Below are positions 34,674-44,102 of a DNA stretch of 64,000 nt, in pieces. The position numbers were made by a program, and so were the translations under genes. Below the pieces are notes generated by a model that had not been told where the DNA came from, did not search any database, and was given only the letters and a program-made list of their open reading frames with translations. Where the stretch lies: positions 6,992 to 70,991 of the forward strand of contig NZ_AAXW01000025.1 of the NCBI RefSeq assembly GCF_000169335.1, read 5' to 3'. Origin of the DNA: Crocosphaera chwakensis CCY0110 (GTDB taxonomy: Bacteria > Cyanobacteriota > Cyanobacteriia > Cyanobacteriales > Microcystaceae). Within the stretch, counting starts at the first letter, position 1. Every line of letters begins with the position of its first letter.

Positions 34674-35330
34674 TTATCCTCCTAATTTATACTTTCCAAT
34701 TTCTAATAAATCTCTAGTGCCTGTTATTCCTTGTCCCATAAATAATAATAAGGCGAAACAATTAAGAATAATATGAAATTTTCGCCAGCGATTTGATTTA
34801 TCTTTATAAATATCTTCAATAATAGCTAAGGAAAAAATCATTAATAAAGCAGCAGTAATCCCATAATAATAATGGGAAATATACCACTCGTTCGTTCGAC
34901 GAAATACTCCATCTTGACACCCTAAAATGATAATTCCCATTCCCGTCAATGTGGCAAAAATTCCCCGCCAATGTTTCTGTCTAGAAATATGAAGAAAATA
35001 GAGAGAAACAGCAGTTAAAATAAACATTAAAATAAGAAAAATAAATTGTAAGAAATTACTAGACCACATCTGATTTTTAATAATGTTTTCTCCAATGGGA
35101 TAAGCTAGTCCAAATAAAGTGACAGCTATCACAAAACTAGACAACCAACGCCCTATTTTAAGATGTTCTGACCCCACAATAGGAGGAATTTTACTCTTAT
35201 GATTGTCAATAATAGCTAAGCGTCTTTGACGAGTTTGCCAAGCAAAATAAGAAACAATTCCAATCAAAGGGAAAACGCAAATAATGGCTAATACAGGATG
35301 AATAATGAGCAAAAAATCAACAGGGTTCAT
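34674..35330 (-). CDS. DUF4079 membrane protein
   Basis: 218 residues with five to six transmembrane helices. Several His residues in helices (IHPVLAIICVFPLIG, YFLHISRQKHWRG, WYISHYYYGITAALL, RKFHIILNCFALLLFMGQGI) and a TGTRDLL end fit the DUF4079 family, which resembles b-type cytochrome membrane domains. Heme binding is inferred from the His pattern. Convergent with sigA; no operon partner. Confidence 0.8.
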   Translation of the reverse strand: MNPVDFLLIIHPVLAIICVFPLIGIVSYFAWQTRQRRLAIIDNHKSKIPPIVGSEHLKIGRWLSSFVIAVTLFGLAYPIGENIIKNQMWSSNFLQFIFLILMFILTAVSLYFLHISRQKHWRGIFATLTGMGIIILGCQDGVFRRTNEWYISHYYYGITAALLMIFSLAIIEDIYKDKSNRWRKFHIILNCFALLLFMGQGITGTRDLLEIGKYKLGG

Positions 35331-35555
35331 GATTAATAACGTTATTCATTACTAATAACTTGTTAGCTTCAGCAAGCCAATAAGTCCTACCTGAAACTAT
35401 ATCTCAAATTATAATAACCATTACTTAAAATTTGATGAGAAAATCATGACTCTTCATTAATTAATAATGAAGAGGGAGGTTGTCGACAAAGATAAAACAA
35501 TTATTAATTATTAATGATTTATTGATAACCTACCCTATTCTTCTTGCTTATGAAC

Positions 35556-35888
35556 TCAGACAATTACTTCAAGAGGAGTCCCACTTTGTGGTGGGGGATA
35601 AATACGGATTCTCGCTTGTTTTCCTAGTTGATGTAAGTGATTGCTTACTGTCTCTAAGGATTTTAGAATTTGCCAAGTCAAGCCATTTTTAGGACAAATT
35701 AACACTAAAGTTAACCCATCACGACCAGTCGTTAAATTCCAACCGCATTTTGATAATAAATTTTGAGTTTGTTCATCACAAGAATTATAAAACAAACGGC
35801 TAACAATATCATTGAATTCCCAACATAATTCGAGATCGCCGGGAACCCAACAGGGTAAATCATCGGGAGGTAAAAAGGATGGATTCAT
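35556..35888 (-). CDS. Conserved hypothetical protein, 110 aa
   Basis: Soluble protein beginning MNPSFLPPDDLPCWVPGDLE, with a hydrophobic core strand (DGLTLVLICPKNGLTWQIL) and a Pro-rich end (RIYPPPQSGTPLEVIV). No domain recognised. The opposite-strand ORF across 35480-35692 begins at TTG without a Shine-Dalgarno and is taken as a shadow. Confidence 0.6.
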   Translation of the reverse strand: MNPSFLPPDDLPCWVPGDLELCWEFNDIVSRLFYNSCDEQTQNLLSKCGWNLTTGRDGLTLVLICPKNGLTWQILKSLETVSNHLHQLGKQARIRIYPPPQSGTPLEVIV

Positions 35889-36106
35889 AAGAAATATCAG
35901 GGATTTTTAATCTAACTTAATTTTTGTATAAAATGTTACAGAAGTCAAGACGAGAGTATATTAAGAATCATAAAAAGCATAAATACTTATCTTTTGTACC
36001 TTTGACAAAATTAGGTAGTTAAAGATAGGCAATCCGCAATAGAATTTTTTTTTGAGTTCAAGTACCTTCAAATTTATTGTCTATGTATAAATTGTTAAGT
36101 TTTTTG

Positions 36107-36127
36107 TACTGATATCTTGTATCAGTA
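36107..36127. other. Perfect 8-bp hairpin below the CheA gene
   Basis: TACTGATA-TCTTG-TATCAGTA, 22 nt beyond the CheA stop. No U-tract follows on the minus strand, so a 3'-end stabiliser or protein site is as likely as termination. Confidence 0.4.
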
Positions 36128-36148
36128 TGTAAGCATTGGTGCAATTGT

Positions 36149-38827
36149 TTAGAGACGTTTATCCTGTAGAACCTGTAAGATATCTAACAAATCTTTATCT
36201 AAATAAGGTTTGGTCAAATAATCTGTAGCACCTAGGGATTTTGCTAATTCACGAGACTCTTTACTATTACGAGAACTGAGCATGATAATGGGAAACCCAT
36301 CTCCTTTTAACTGACGACAACGACTCAAAAATTCTAATCCATTCATTCGTGGCATTTCGATATCGCAAATCACAGCTGTAATATTAGATTCATTTTCTAT
36401 ATATAGCATTCCTTCCCATCCATCTTTTGCCAAAAACACTTCATAACCTACTTTTTCTAAAGTAATTGCTAAGGTTTGTCGAATAGTTAAAGAATCATCA
36501 ATAATAAGAATTTTAGGTAGGATAGAAACATGAATATCAAAAGGTTCTTCGAGAAAACTAGCCTCAAATTCTGAACGTCGAAACCATTGTTCTAGAATAA
36601 CTTGTCCTTCAATAACTGGAACTAAACGACCATCTCCTAAAATGGTACAACCAGACAAATAAGAAGGTGCATTAATCGCTTCATTAAACGGTTTAATGAC
36701 TAAATCTTGTTCCATGACAATTTGATCAATTTTGAAAGCAATTGTTTGGGTTTTATCCGATAGTAATAGTAAGGTTATTTTCAGGGATTTTTGCGAGTTA
36801 TTTTGAACAATAATTTCCTGAGCTTTGAGCTTACCGAATAACAGAGAATAGAGAGGAATTAATTTACCTTGATGGCGATAAAATACATCATCATTTTGAA
36901 TTTTAAGGTCTCGCTGAGCAACAACTGTTAATGAGATTAAAGGAGTTTCTGCAATAGCAAATAAAGAACCCTGGACTTGAAACACTAATAATTTACTAAT
37001 AGCTAATGTCAAGGGTAGACGGAGGGTAAATGTTGTCCCTTTTCCTGCTTCAGAAGTAACCTTTAAAGTTCCTTTTAAGGTTTGAATTTGTTGCTGAACA
37101 GCCGATAATCCCATCCCCCTCCCTGATAATTGACTAATTTGAGAAGCTGTAGATAACCCAGGGAAAAATAAATACTCATATAATCGTTTTTGAGATATTT
37201 TTTCTGCTTCAGTTTCTGATAATAAGTCCATCTCAATTATTTTCGATTTTAGTTTATCGAAATCAATGCCTTGACCATCATCTTTAACTTCAAAATAAGT
37301 ATGATTACCATGATTATAAGTAAAAATTGTAATTGTTCCCGTGGAATTTTTTCCATAAGATTGACGAATAGAAGGAAATTCAATCCCATGATCAAACGCA
37401 TTACGAACGAGATGAACTAAGGGGTCATAAAGTTTATCTAAAATTGCTTTGTCAACTAATGTATTAGTACCTTGTAATTCCAGACGAACTTGTTTATTTT
37501 CTTGTGCGCCGAGATCCCTGACCATACGAGGAAAAAGATTAAGCAGGTGTCCAACCGATACCATTTGGGCTTGTCGTAGATTTATTTGGACTTGTTTTAG
37601 GGTTTTTTGCCGTTGCCGAAGAATCTGTTGAAACCCTTGATTTAGTAACACAAAATCTTGAATTCCTTCTTTAATTTGCGCGAGATCATCTATCATGGTT
37701 CTTAAAGATTTCGGCAACTCTTTATAAGAATTACGCGTTAATTCTTGAAACCGAGAAAAACGTTGAATTAAATTTTCTAACGTCTCTTGATGTTGTTGAT
37801 TATGTAATAAAAAACGGTTATCTTGCGTCACTAAATCTTCGACTAAATTATTCAATTTTCTGAGATATTGAACATCAACTCTCATTTCTAATGTAGGAGC
37901 AGGTGATTCAGCGATCGCTTGATAATTAAACGTCTGTTCTTCAAAATTTTTCGGTTGTTTTATTTCCTCATTTTCCTGAATCGTTTCATCTTTTTTTGTC
38001 TCATTTTCTTCATTAATGATTTGAGAGTTGATAGAAGATTTTGCAAGATTAATTAAAGCTTGAGATGGAGCGATTTCTGACGTATTATTACCTGATAAAA
38101 CAGTTATTTGAGCCGATCGTAATTCTTCTAAAGCTAATTGACCAATTTCTTGAACAGCTTCAGGATGATATTTTAAGGCTTGAAGGATAGTTTTGGTAAT
38201 CGCAACCAAACCTGAAAAATCGAGCAATTCACCTAATCCTTGGAAGATTTCAATTTGGGCTTTTAAGCCTTCTAACATGACAGTTTGATTAGGATTTTCT
38301 AAGATAGTTACTAAGCGATTAATTCCCTGTTTAACTTCTTCTGAAAAGAGAAAATGGGTAACGTCTGTTTCTTTTTGCTGTTGAGATTCAGGAAGAAGTA
38401 TTTCTTTTACTTCTGTTACCATTTGGGTTTCTGTTTTTGCCTCTATTTGAGACATAATAGCTTGAATATTTTTAATCGCTACTTCTCCTTGGTGGTTTCC
38501 TGTCTTTATTTCTGCTTCTAAGGTAAAACGTAAACAATCATAAGCTTTGAGTAGTAAGTCTTCTAATTCGAGATCAATGACTGGTTTACGTTCATAAACA
38601 ATCTTAAAAATTGTTTCTAATTCATGAGCTAATTGTTGAATTTGGGTTAAACCAATACAAGCTGCTCCTCCTTTAATTGAATGAGCAATTCGGATGAGAT
38701 CATAAATTTTTAAAAGATTAGAATCTGAACGAAGTTTTAATAAACCAGATTCTAACTCCTGCAATCTTTCAGGAGATTCTTGCATAAAAAAGTTATATGA
38801 TTCTGGGGAGTGAAAGTCGGAAACCAT
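36149..38827 (-). CDS. pixL: CheA-type hybrid histidine kinase/response regulator (PixL-like)
   Basis: 892 residues. N-terminal Hpt domain with the phospho-acceptor H49 (AHSIKGGAACIGLTQ), a long low-conservation spacer, a dimerisation helix region, and an HATPase domain (LVHLVRNAFDHGIEFP, VKDDGQGIDFDKLK, GRGMGLSAVQQQI). A CheW-like regulatory domain follows (LAISKLLVFQVQGSLFAIAE), then a C-terminal receiver with DD in ILIIDDSLTIRQTL and the acceptor Asp in VICDIEMPRMNGLEF. It takes signals from the upstream photoreceptor MCP through the CheW protein. Third gene of the cluster, 139 nt after the MCP. Confidence 0.93.
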   Translation of the reverse strand: MVSDFHSPESYNFFMQESPERLQELESGLLKLRSDSNLLKIYDLIRIAHSIKGGAACIGLTQIQQLAHELETIFKIVYERKPVIDLELEDLLLKAYDCLRFTLEAEIKTGNHQGEVAIKNIQAIMSQIEAKTETQMVTEVKEILLPESQQQKETDVTHFLFSEEVKQGINRLVTILENPNQTVMLEGLKAQIEIFQGLGELLDFSGLVAITKTILQALKYHPEAVQEIGQLALEELRSAQITVLSGNNTSEIAPSQALINLAKSSINSQIINEENETKKDETIQENEEIKQPKNFEEQTFNYQAIAESPAPTLEMRVDVQYLRKLNNLVEDLVTQDNRFLLHNQQHQETLENLIQRFSRFQELTRNSYKELPKSLRTMIDDLAQIKEGIQDFVLLNQGFQQILRQRQKTLKQVQINLRQAQMVSVGHLLNLFPRMVRDLGAQENKQVRLELQGTNTLVDKAILDKLYDPLVHLVRNAFDHGIEFPSIRQSYGKNSTGTITIFTYNHGNHTYFEVKDDGQGIDFDKLKSKIIEMDLLSETEAEKISQKRLYEYLFFPGLSTASQISQLSGRGMGLSAVQQQIQTLKGTLKVTSEAGKGTTFTLRLPLTLAISKLLVFQVQGSLFAIAETPLISLTVVAQRDLKIQNDDVFYRHQGKLIPLYSLLFGKLKAQEIIVQNNSQKSLKITLLLLSDKTQTIAFKIDQIVMEQDLVIKPFNEAINAPSYLSGCTILGDGRLVPVIEGQVILEQWFRRSEFEASFLEEPFDIHVSILPKILIIDDSLTIRQTLAITLEKVGYEVFLAKDGWEGMLYIENESNITAVICDIEMPRMNGLEFLSRCRQLKGDGFPIIMLSSRNSKESRELAKSLGATDYLTKPYLDKDLLDILQVLQDKRL

Positions 38828-38966
38828 TGTAATAGTTTAGGATTTAATAGTTATTCAATAATTAGAGAGGCATATTTACCCTCTTCTTTCCAAACCACCC
38901 AAGGTTTACGGGGACGTTTTTCGCTGTTAATACCATTGTTTTATTAGTAATTGGTTATGTTTAGAT

Positions 38967-41900
38967 TCACCGCACTTTAAATTGTGTCACACTTTTTTGC
39001 AGTGCTTGAGCCACCCTCAATAATTTCTCAAAAGAGTCTGCTTGTTCAATAGAACGTTCTGAGGTTTTTTGAGCAATGGTGTCTACTGCTTGCATGGTAC
39101 TCGAAACAGACGCAGAGGTTTCGGCTTGAACGGTTGCTGCTTGGGCAATTTCTTCGACTAATGCTCGAATTTGTTCGCTAACTGTTGCAATAGAGGTAAG
39201 TTTTTCTCTCGTGGTTTCCACTAATTGAGTTCCAGCAATTACCTGTTCTTGTCCGGTTTCCATAGCAATAATCACCTGTTTGGTTTCTGTTTGAATTTCT
39301 TCAACCATTTCCTCAATTTCTTCTGCTGCTGCGCTTGAACGTTCTGAGAGAGAACGAACCTCATTCGCAACCACCGCAAACCCTTGTCCGTCTGGAGAGG
39401 ATTCGTTGGCTTCAATAGAAGCATTTAAAGCTAATACTTGGGTTTGACTGGCAAAATCTCGAATTAAACTGACCACACGGGAAATCTTTTGAGATGCTTC
39501 CCCTAACCGTTTGAGTTTTTCAGCCGTTTCTTCTACTGTCTCTTGAATGGCTAAAATGTTGTCTACAGTATGATTCATTGCCTCATCCCCTTCTTTGACG
39601 CTTTGATCAGCTTGTTCAACTTTTAACTTGGCTTGTTGAGCATTAGCAGCGACACTTTGAATGGAATCAGCCATCTCTTGACTTTGGCTGAGAGCTTCTG
39701 TAATAGCTGCTGAGGCTTGTTGGGCTTCTTGGGCAAGGCTTTTAATATCGTCAGCACTGCGATTGGCTGTTTGGGTAACTGCCTGGGAGGCAGCTTGAAC
39801 TTTTAGGACTAAATGCTGTAAATTTTCGAGGGTTTTATTAATAAATAGAGCAACTCGGCCAATTTCTCCTCTGGATACATTAGTACGAACGGTTAAGTTC
39901 CCTTTAAACGCCCCATTCACATCTTTAAGTAAGGTATCGAGTTGACGTTGAATGGCTTCTTTTTGCTTTCGTTGTTCTTGGGAAGCCGTTTCTGCCGTTT
40001 GACGAGCTTGTTGGAGTTGTTCAATATAAGTGATATGGTCGAGAGCGTATTCAGTTTGGGTGGCTAACTCAGATAAAAAGTCAATATCTGATTTTTGCCA
40101 TACTCTCGGTTCAGAACAGTGATGAGCAATCATCAAACCAAATAATTCATTATTTTTGCGGAGTGGGACAACTAAATTGGCTTTCACTTCGTACTGTTCT
40201 AGGGTACGAATATGACAATCTGTTAAACCCGATTCATTGTAAATGTCATTAATCGCTCTGACACGACCATTGCGATACCAATCAATATAGCGACCGCGAA
40301 AACAAGGATCGTCAATCGTTTGTCCTAAGACTTTGGGAAACCCTTCGGCAACGGATTCGGCAATCATAATACCACTGCCATCCTCATTAAAGCGATAAAT
40401 TAACACCCGATCGGTTTCTAGGGTTTTTCTAGCCCCTTTTACCGCACTGACGAGAATATCTTCCATATTCAAAGAACGTCGGGCCCGAAAAGCAATATCC
40501 CCAAATAAACGAGCTTGTCCGACTGTTTCTTGTATTTTTTCAATAAAATTCAAATGATCGAGAGCATATTCTACTTGAGTGGCGACTTGGGAGACAAAAT
40601 CAATCTCTTCTTTTTCCCAAAACCGAGTAGTTGCACATTGATGAACAATCAGTAACCCGTATAATTCCCCATTTTGGCGTAGGGGGGCGACAATATTGGC
40701 TTTGATTTCATATTTTTCTAACGTCCGAATATGACAATCGGTTAAACCGGGTTCATTATAAATATCATTGATCGCTCGGACTCTTCCTTTTTGATAGGCT
40801 TCCACATACTGACCCCGAAAACAAGGATCGTCAATTTTTTGGGCGAGAACGTGAGGAAAGCCATCAACGACCGATTCTGCTACCATCGTACCACTCCAGT
40901 CGGGGTGAAACTGATAAATTAAGACGCGATCGCTGTTCAAAATTTTGCGAGTTCCTTTGACGGTGGTTTGGAAAATTTCCTGTAAATTTCTAGATTGGCG
41001 GGTACGGAAGGCGATTTCACCAAAAAACCAAGCTCTTTTAGATCCTGCTTCTTGTTGGTTAATAAAGTTGACATAATCTAAGGAATATTCAACTTCAGTC
41101 CCTAATTGAGAGAGAAAATCGAGTTCCCAAGGTTCCCAGAGATGAGTCTCTGCACAATGATGGGCGATGAGTAACCCGTATAGTTTCTCGTTTTTCCGCA
41201 AAGGAACGACTAGATTAGCTTTGACTTTGTATTTATCTAAGAGATTAATATGACAATCCGTTAAACCGGGTTCATTATGAATATCATTAATGGCTCGGAT
41301 GCGACCTTCTTGATATTGAATAGCATGACGTTTTTCAAAGCAAGGATCGGTAATGGTTTCACTGAGAACAGAAGGGAATTCTTCGCCGACTGATTCGGCG
41401 ATCATTGTTCCACTCCAATCAGGGTTAAACTTATAGACAACCACGCGATCAGCTTGCAGAATATCTTTGGCCCCGTCAACGGCAGTATTCAATAAGACAT
41501 CTAATTCAGGGATTTGGCGTGTACGATAAGCAATACTACTAAACAGTTGTCTTTGTCTGGTTTCTCGTTCTTTTTCCGTTAAAACGTGAATAAATTTGAT
41601 ATGATATTCAAGTTCGTTGGCTAATTGAGAAAGAAAATCGATATCTTCTTTTTCCCACTGTTTTGGACCAGAACAATGATGAGCGATCAATAATCCATAG
41701 AGTTTTTCATCTCCCCGAATGGGAACGACTAAATTAGCCCGTACTTTATATTGTTCTAAGAGGTTAATATAGCAATCCGTCATCCCAGGTTCAGTATAAA
41801 TATCATTAATAGCTCGAATACGGCCACTTTGATATTGAGCAGCATGGCGTTTTTCAAAACAGGGATCAATAATGGTTTCACTGAGGACACTAGGAAATTC

Positions 41901-43082
41901 GTCATCGACAGATTCTGCTACCATCGTACCACTCCAATCTGGGTTAAATTGATAAACTACTACCCGATCAGTTTTGAGGATCTCTCTGGCTCCTTCTAGG
42001 GCAATATTAAATAAAGACTCTAAATTAGGGGTTTGACGAGTCCGATAAGCAATACTGCTCAAGAGTTGTCTTTGCTTGGTTTCTCGCTCTTTTTCATGTA
42101 ATGTATGAATAAATTTGAGATGATATTCGACTTCAACCGCTAATTGAGAAAGAAAATTAATCTCGGATCTTTGCCATACTCGAATACCAGAACATTGATG
42201 AGCAATTAATAATCCATAAAGTTTTTCATCGTCCCTTAAAGGAACCACTAAATTAGCTTTGACTTGATATTTTTCTAAGAGATTAATATGACAATCCGTT
42301 AAACCGGGTTCATTATAAATATCATTAATAGCTCGAATACGACCATTTTGATATTGAACAGCATGACGTTCTACAAAACAGGGATCACCAATGGTTTCAT
42401 GGAGAACTTTGGGGAATTCTTCGGCAACAGATTCTGCTACCATTGTTCCTGTCCAATCAGGATTAAACTTATAAATAACGACCCGATCGCTGTTCAGATT
42501 TTTTCTAGCTTCTTCAACAGTGGTTTGGTATAAAACGTCAAGACTTGCTGTTTCACGGGTACGAAAAGCGAGGGTTGCTAATAATTTTTGTTGTTGTATT
42601 GTTTGTTCTTGAGCTTGAGGAACACCAGGCCAATGAGACGATAAATATTGAAGACGGGTTTCTAATTCAGTTAAATCATCCCCTGATGTTTTTAATGTAT
42701 CAGGTTGGGTTTGATCTAATTTTTTAATGGTATCGAGGGAATTTTTGATCTGTTTTGAAGTCCGTTTAATCAGTAAAGTTGTTGTTATTCCTGCGACTAA
42801 GGACACCATTCCGATTTCTAATACTAGAGTGATTGGTGTTGTTTTTGCCATTGAATTAACTAGGTTAATTAATAAAACAGGTAAAGAAGATCCCACTATT
42901 GCTAACAGCGTCACTTGTTTTTTTAAACCTAGCGATCGCCAACCTTTATAAACTTTAGCAATATATTCTGATTTCAGGATTGGCTCTTCTCCTTTCTCTG
43001 TTTGAATTGAACCATTATTTTGATTGTCAGTGTAAATATTCGTATTTTTTGTTGAAGACTGTTTTTTAGGATTTTGTATCAT
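38967..43082 (-). CDS. pixJ: Methyl-accepting chemotaxis protein with five tandem cyanobacteriochrome GAF domains (PixJ-like)
   Basis: 1371 residues. Two transmembrane helices (about 57-77 and 83-104), then five GAF domains at a 173-residue period (about 170-1020). Each has the cyanobacteriochrome pattern SDRVVIYKFNPDWSG, a DPCF (DXCF) Cys at 235, 408, 581, 754 and 927, and a canonical Cys at 264, 437, 610, 783 and 955 (TDCH; TDCY in GAF2). Next come a helical HAMP-like linker and an MCP signalling hairpin with tip QVLALNASIEANESSPDGQG. DXCF domains usually bind bilin through both Cys and sense blue/green or teal light. Phototaxis receptor by inference. Confidence 0.93.
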   Translation of the reverse strand: MIQNPKKQSSTKNTNIYTDNQNNGSIQTEKGEEPILKSEYIAKVYKGWRSLGLKKQVTLLAIVGSSLPVLLINLVNSMAKTTPITLVLEIGMVSLVAGITTTLLIKRTSKQIKNSLDTIKKLDQTQPDTLKTSGDDLTELETRLQYLSSHWPGVPQAQEQTIQQQKLLATLAFRTRETASLDVLYQTTVEEARKNLNSDRVVIYKFNPDWTGTMVAESVAEEFPKVLHETIGDPCFVERHAVQYQNGRIRAINDIYNEPGLTDCHINLLEKYQVKANLVVPLRDDEKLYGLLIAHQCSGIRVWQRSEINFLSQLAVEVEYHLKFIHTLHEKERETKQRQLLSSIAYRTRQTPNLESLFNIALEGAREILKTDRVVVYQFNPDWSGTMVAESVDDEFPSVLSETIIDPCFEKRHAAQYQSGRIRAINDIYTEPGMTDCYINLLEQYKVRANLVVPIRGDEKLYGLLIAHHCSGPKQWEKEDIDFLSQLANELEYHIKFIHVLTEKERETRQRQLFSSIAYRTRQIPELDVLLNTAVDGAKDILQADRVVVYKFNPDWSGTMIAESVGEEFPSVLSETITDPCFEKRHAIQYQEGRIRAINDIHNEPGLTDCHINLLDKYKVKANLVVPLRKNEKLYGLLIAHHCAETHLWEPWELDFLSQLGTEVEYSLDYVNFINQQEAGSKRAWFFGEIAFRTRQSRNLQEIFQTTVKGTRKILNSDRVLIYQFHPDWSGTMVAESVVDGFPHVLAQKIDDPCFRGQYVEAYQKGRVRAINDIYNEPGLTDCHIRTLEKYEIKANIVAPLRQNGELYGLLIVHQCATTRFWEKEEIDFVSQVATQVEYALDHLNFIEKIQETVGQARLFGDIAFRARRSLNMEDILVSAVKGARKTLETDRVLIYRFNEDGSGIMIAESVAEGFPKVLGQTIDDPCFRGRYIDWYRNGRVRAINDIYNESGLTDCHIRTLEQYEVKANLVVPLRKNNELFGLMIAHHCSEPRVWQKSDIDFLSELATQTEYALDHITYIEQLQQARQTAETASQEQRKQKEAIQRQLDTLLKDVNGAFKGNLTVRTNVSRGEIGRVALFINKTLENLQHLVLKVQAASQAVTQTANRSADDIKSLAQEAQQASAAITEALSQSQEMADSIQSVAANAQQAKLKVEQADQSVKEGDEAMNHTVDNILAIQETVEETAEKLKRLGEASQKISRVVSLIRDFASQTQVLALNASIEANESSPDGQGFAVVANEVRSLSERSSAAAEEIEEMVEEIQTETKQVIIAMETGQEQVIAGTQLVETTREKLTSIATVSEQIRALVEEIAQAATVQAETSASVSSTMQAVDTIAQKTSERSIEQADSFEKLLRVAQALQKSVTQFKVR
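40020..42560 (-). repeat. Five tandem about 519-bp coding repeats (GAF array)
   Basis: The five GAF units of the receptor repeat every 173 codons (172 for the last canonical Cys). Blocks such as RIRAINDIYNEPGLTDCHIN recur almost unchanged. The regular period indicates expansion by tandem duplication. Confidence 0.85.
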
Positions 43083-43144
43083 GGATAAATTTCTCTATTT
43101 AATATTATTTGTTGGTGTTGGTTTGACTCCCTCAAAATAGAGGA

Positions 43145-43636
43145 TTAATAGGATAGTTGTTTTTTCTTAAGTAAATCAAAGATTTTTTCTCCTTCCAATT
43201 GCAAAAATAATTGTTTTTCTTTACCTTGATGTTCGCTATTCAAGCAATAAGCAAGTTCCCAAGGAATGGATTTGATCAACACTTCTGGTGGTTTAAGATC
43301 TGCATAACTGATTAATTGTCCGATTTGACGAACCGCTAACCCAATCACCTTGTTATCTTGACGCATCACAATAATACTATAGGGATTATGATAACTTTCT
43401 TGTAAGAAAGGGGAAAGGGTAAAAAGACAAGCCAAGTCAACCACCCATAAAACTTCCCCTCGACGATGATAAACTCCCATGACTGATGATAAGACACCAT
43501 AGATAGGAACAATATGATTAGGAGCAATCTTGATAATTTCTCTAATCATATTCGTAGATAACATAGCTTGAATCTCTGGGGTTAGGTGAAAACATAAAAA
43601 TTTATAATGTCGGTTAAGGGGAAAGTTCGTATTCAT
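43145..43636 (-). CDS. pixI: CheW-like coupling protein (PixI-like)
   Basis: 163 residues with a CheW fold: IVPIYGVLSSVMGVYHRRGEVLWVVDL is the typical VPxxxxxVxGxxxxRGxVLPVxDL region, and KVIGLAVRQIGQLISY follows. CheW bridges the receptor's signalling tip to the CheA kinase. First gene of the minus-strand unit, 62 nt before the MCP. No receiver genes equivalent to pixG or pixH lie upstream. Confidence 0.88.
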   Translation of the reverse strand: MNTNFPLNRHYKFLCFHLTPEIQAMLSTNMIREIIKIAPNHIVPIYGVLSSVMGVYHRRGEVLWVVDLACLFTLSPFLQESYHNPYSIIVMRQDNKVIGLAVRQIGQLISYADLKPPEVLIKSIPWELAYCLNSEHQGKEKQLFLQLEGEKIFDLLKKKQLSY

Positions 43637-44102
43637 TTAAGCATTAACAATTATTGACAATCAGAGAATTTGGACTAAAAAAGGGTATCTTATCAAAGTT
43701 TTATAGCATTTTCTTAAAATTCTTGACTTCAGGGTTTATACTGTTGTAGTATCCCGTTTTATATGATTTTTATATCAAAGATTGGGTATTCTAAAATGAA
43801 TACTGAGTTTAATTAACCTCGGAATCTTAAAATCTCATGGAATAATAGGCGAAAATCTTAAGTATTAATTAAGATTTTTGTGTCTATCATCCTTGACCTC
43901 CCAATCAATTTAACAAACTCTATAATTTATATCCGCGATCTAGCCTTTCTCTAACGTGAAAAGTACGCAAAATCTCTATTTATTACTTTTTACTTTCTAT
44001 ATCAAAACTCAATTGTCTGTACTTAACCCAGAAGAGAACTGCTATATTAACTTTCAATTCTCCGTTTAAAACGTTTAAATAATTCCTTTTTCACGACATC
44101 CT
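43637..44102. promoter_or_regulatory. Divergent control region between the pix-like operon and the GGDEF/EAL gene
   Basis: 466 bp without a gene. AT-rich, with several TATA-like boxes but no -35/-10 pair of good spacing that I can defend. Copy B of the dispersed repeat is inside (44019-44048). Confidence 0.5.
44019..44048 (+). repeat. Dispersed intergenic repeat, copy B
   Basis: Partner of the copy at 34606-34635, same orientation, ending GAACTGCTATATT. Confidence 0.5.

Noticed and set aside
35480..35692. 70-aa plus-strand ORF
   Set aside because: Starts at TTG without a ribosome site and overlaps the more gene-like 110-aa minus-strand ORF.
40020..42560. Regular repeats that could suggest a CRISPR or satellite
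   Set aside because: The period is 519 bp, in frame, and translates to GAF domains. No CRISPR-like 20-40 bp repeat and spacer pattern exists in the window.
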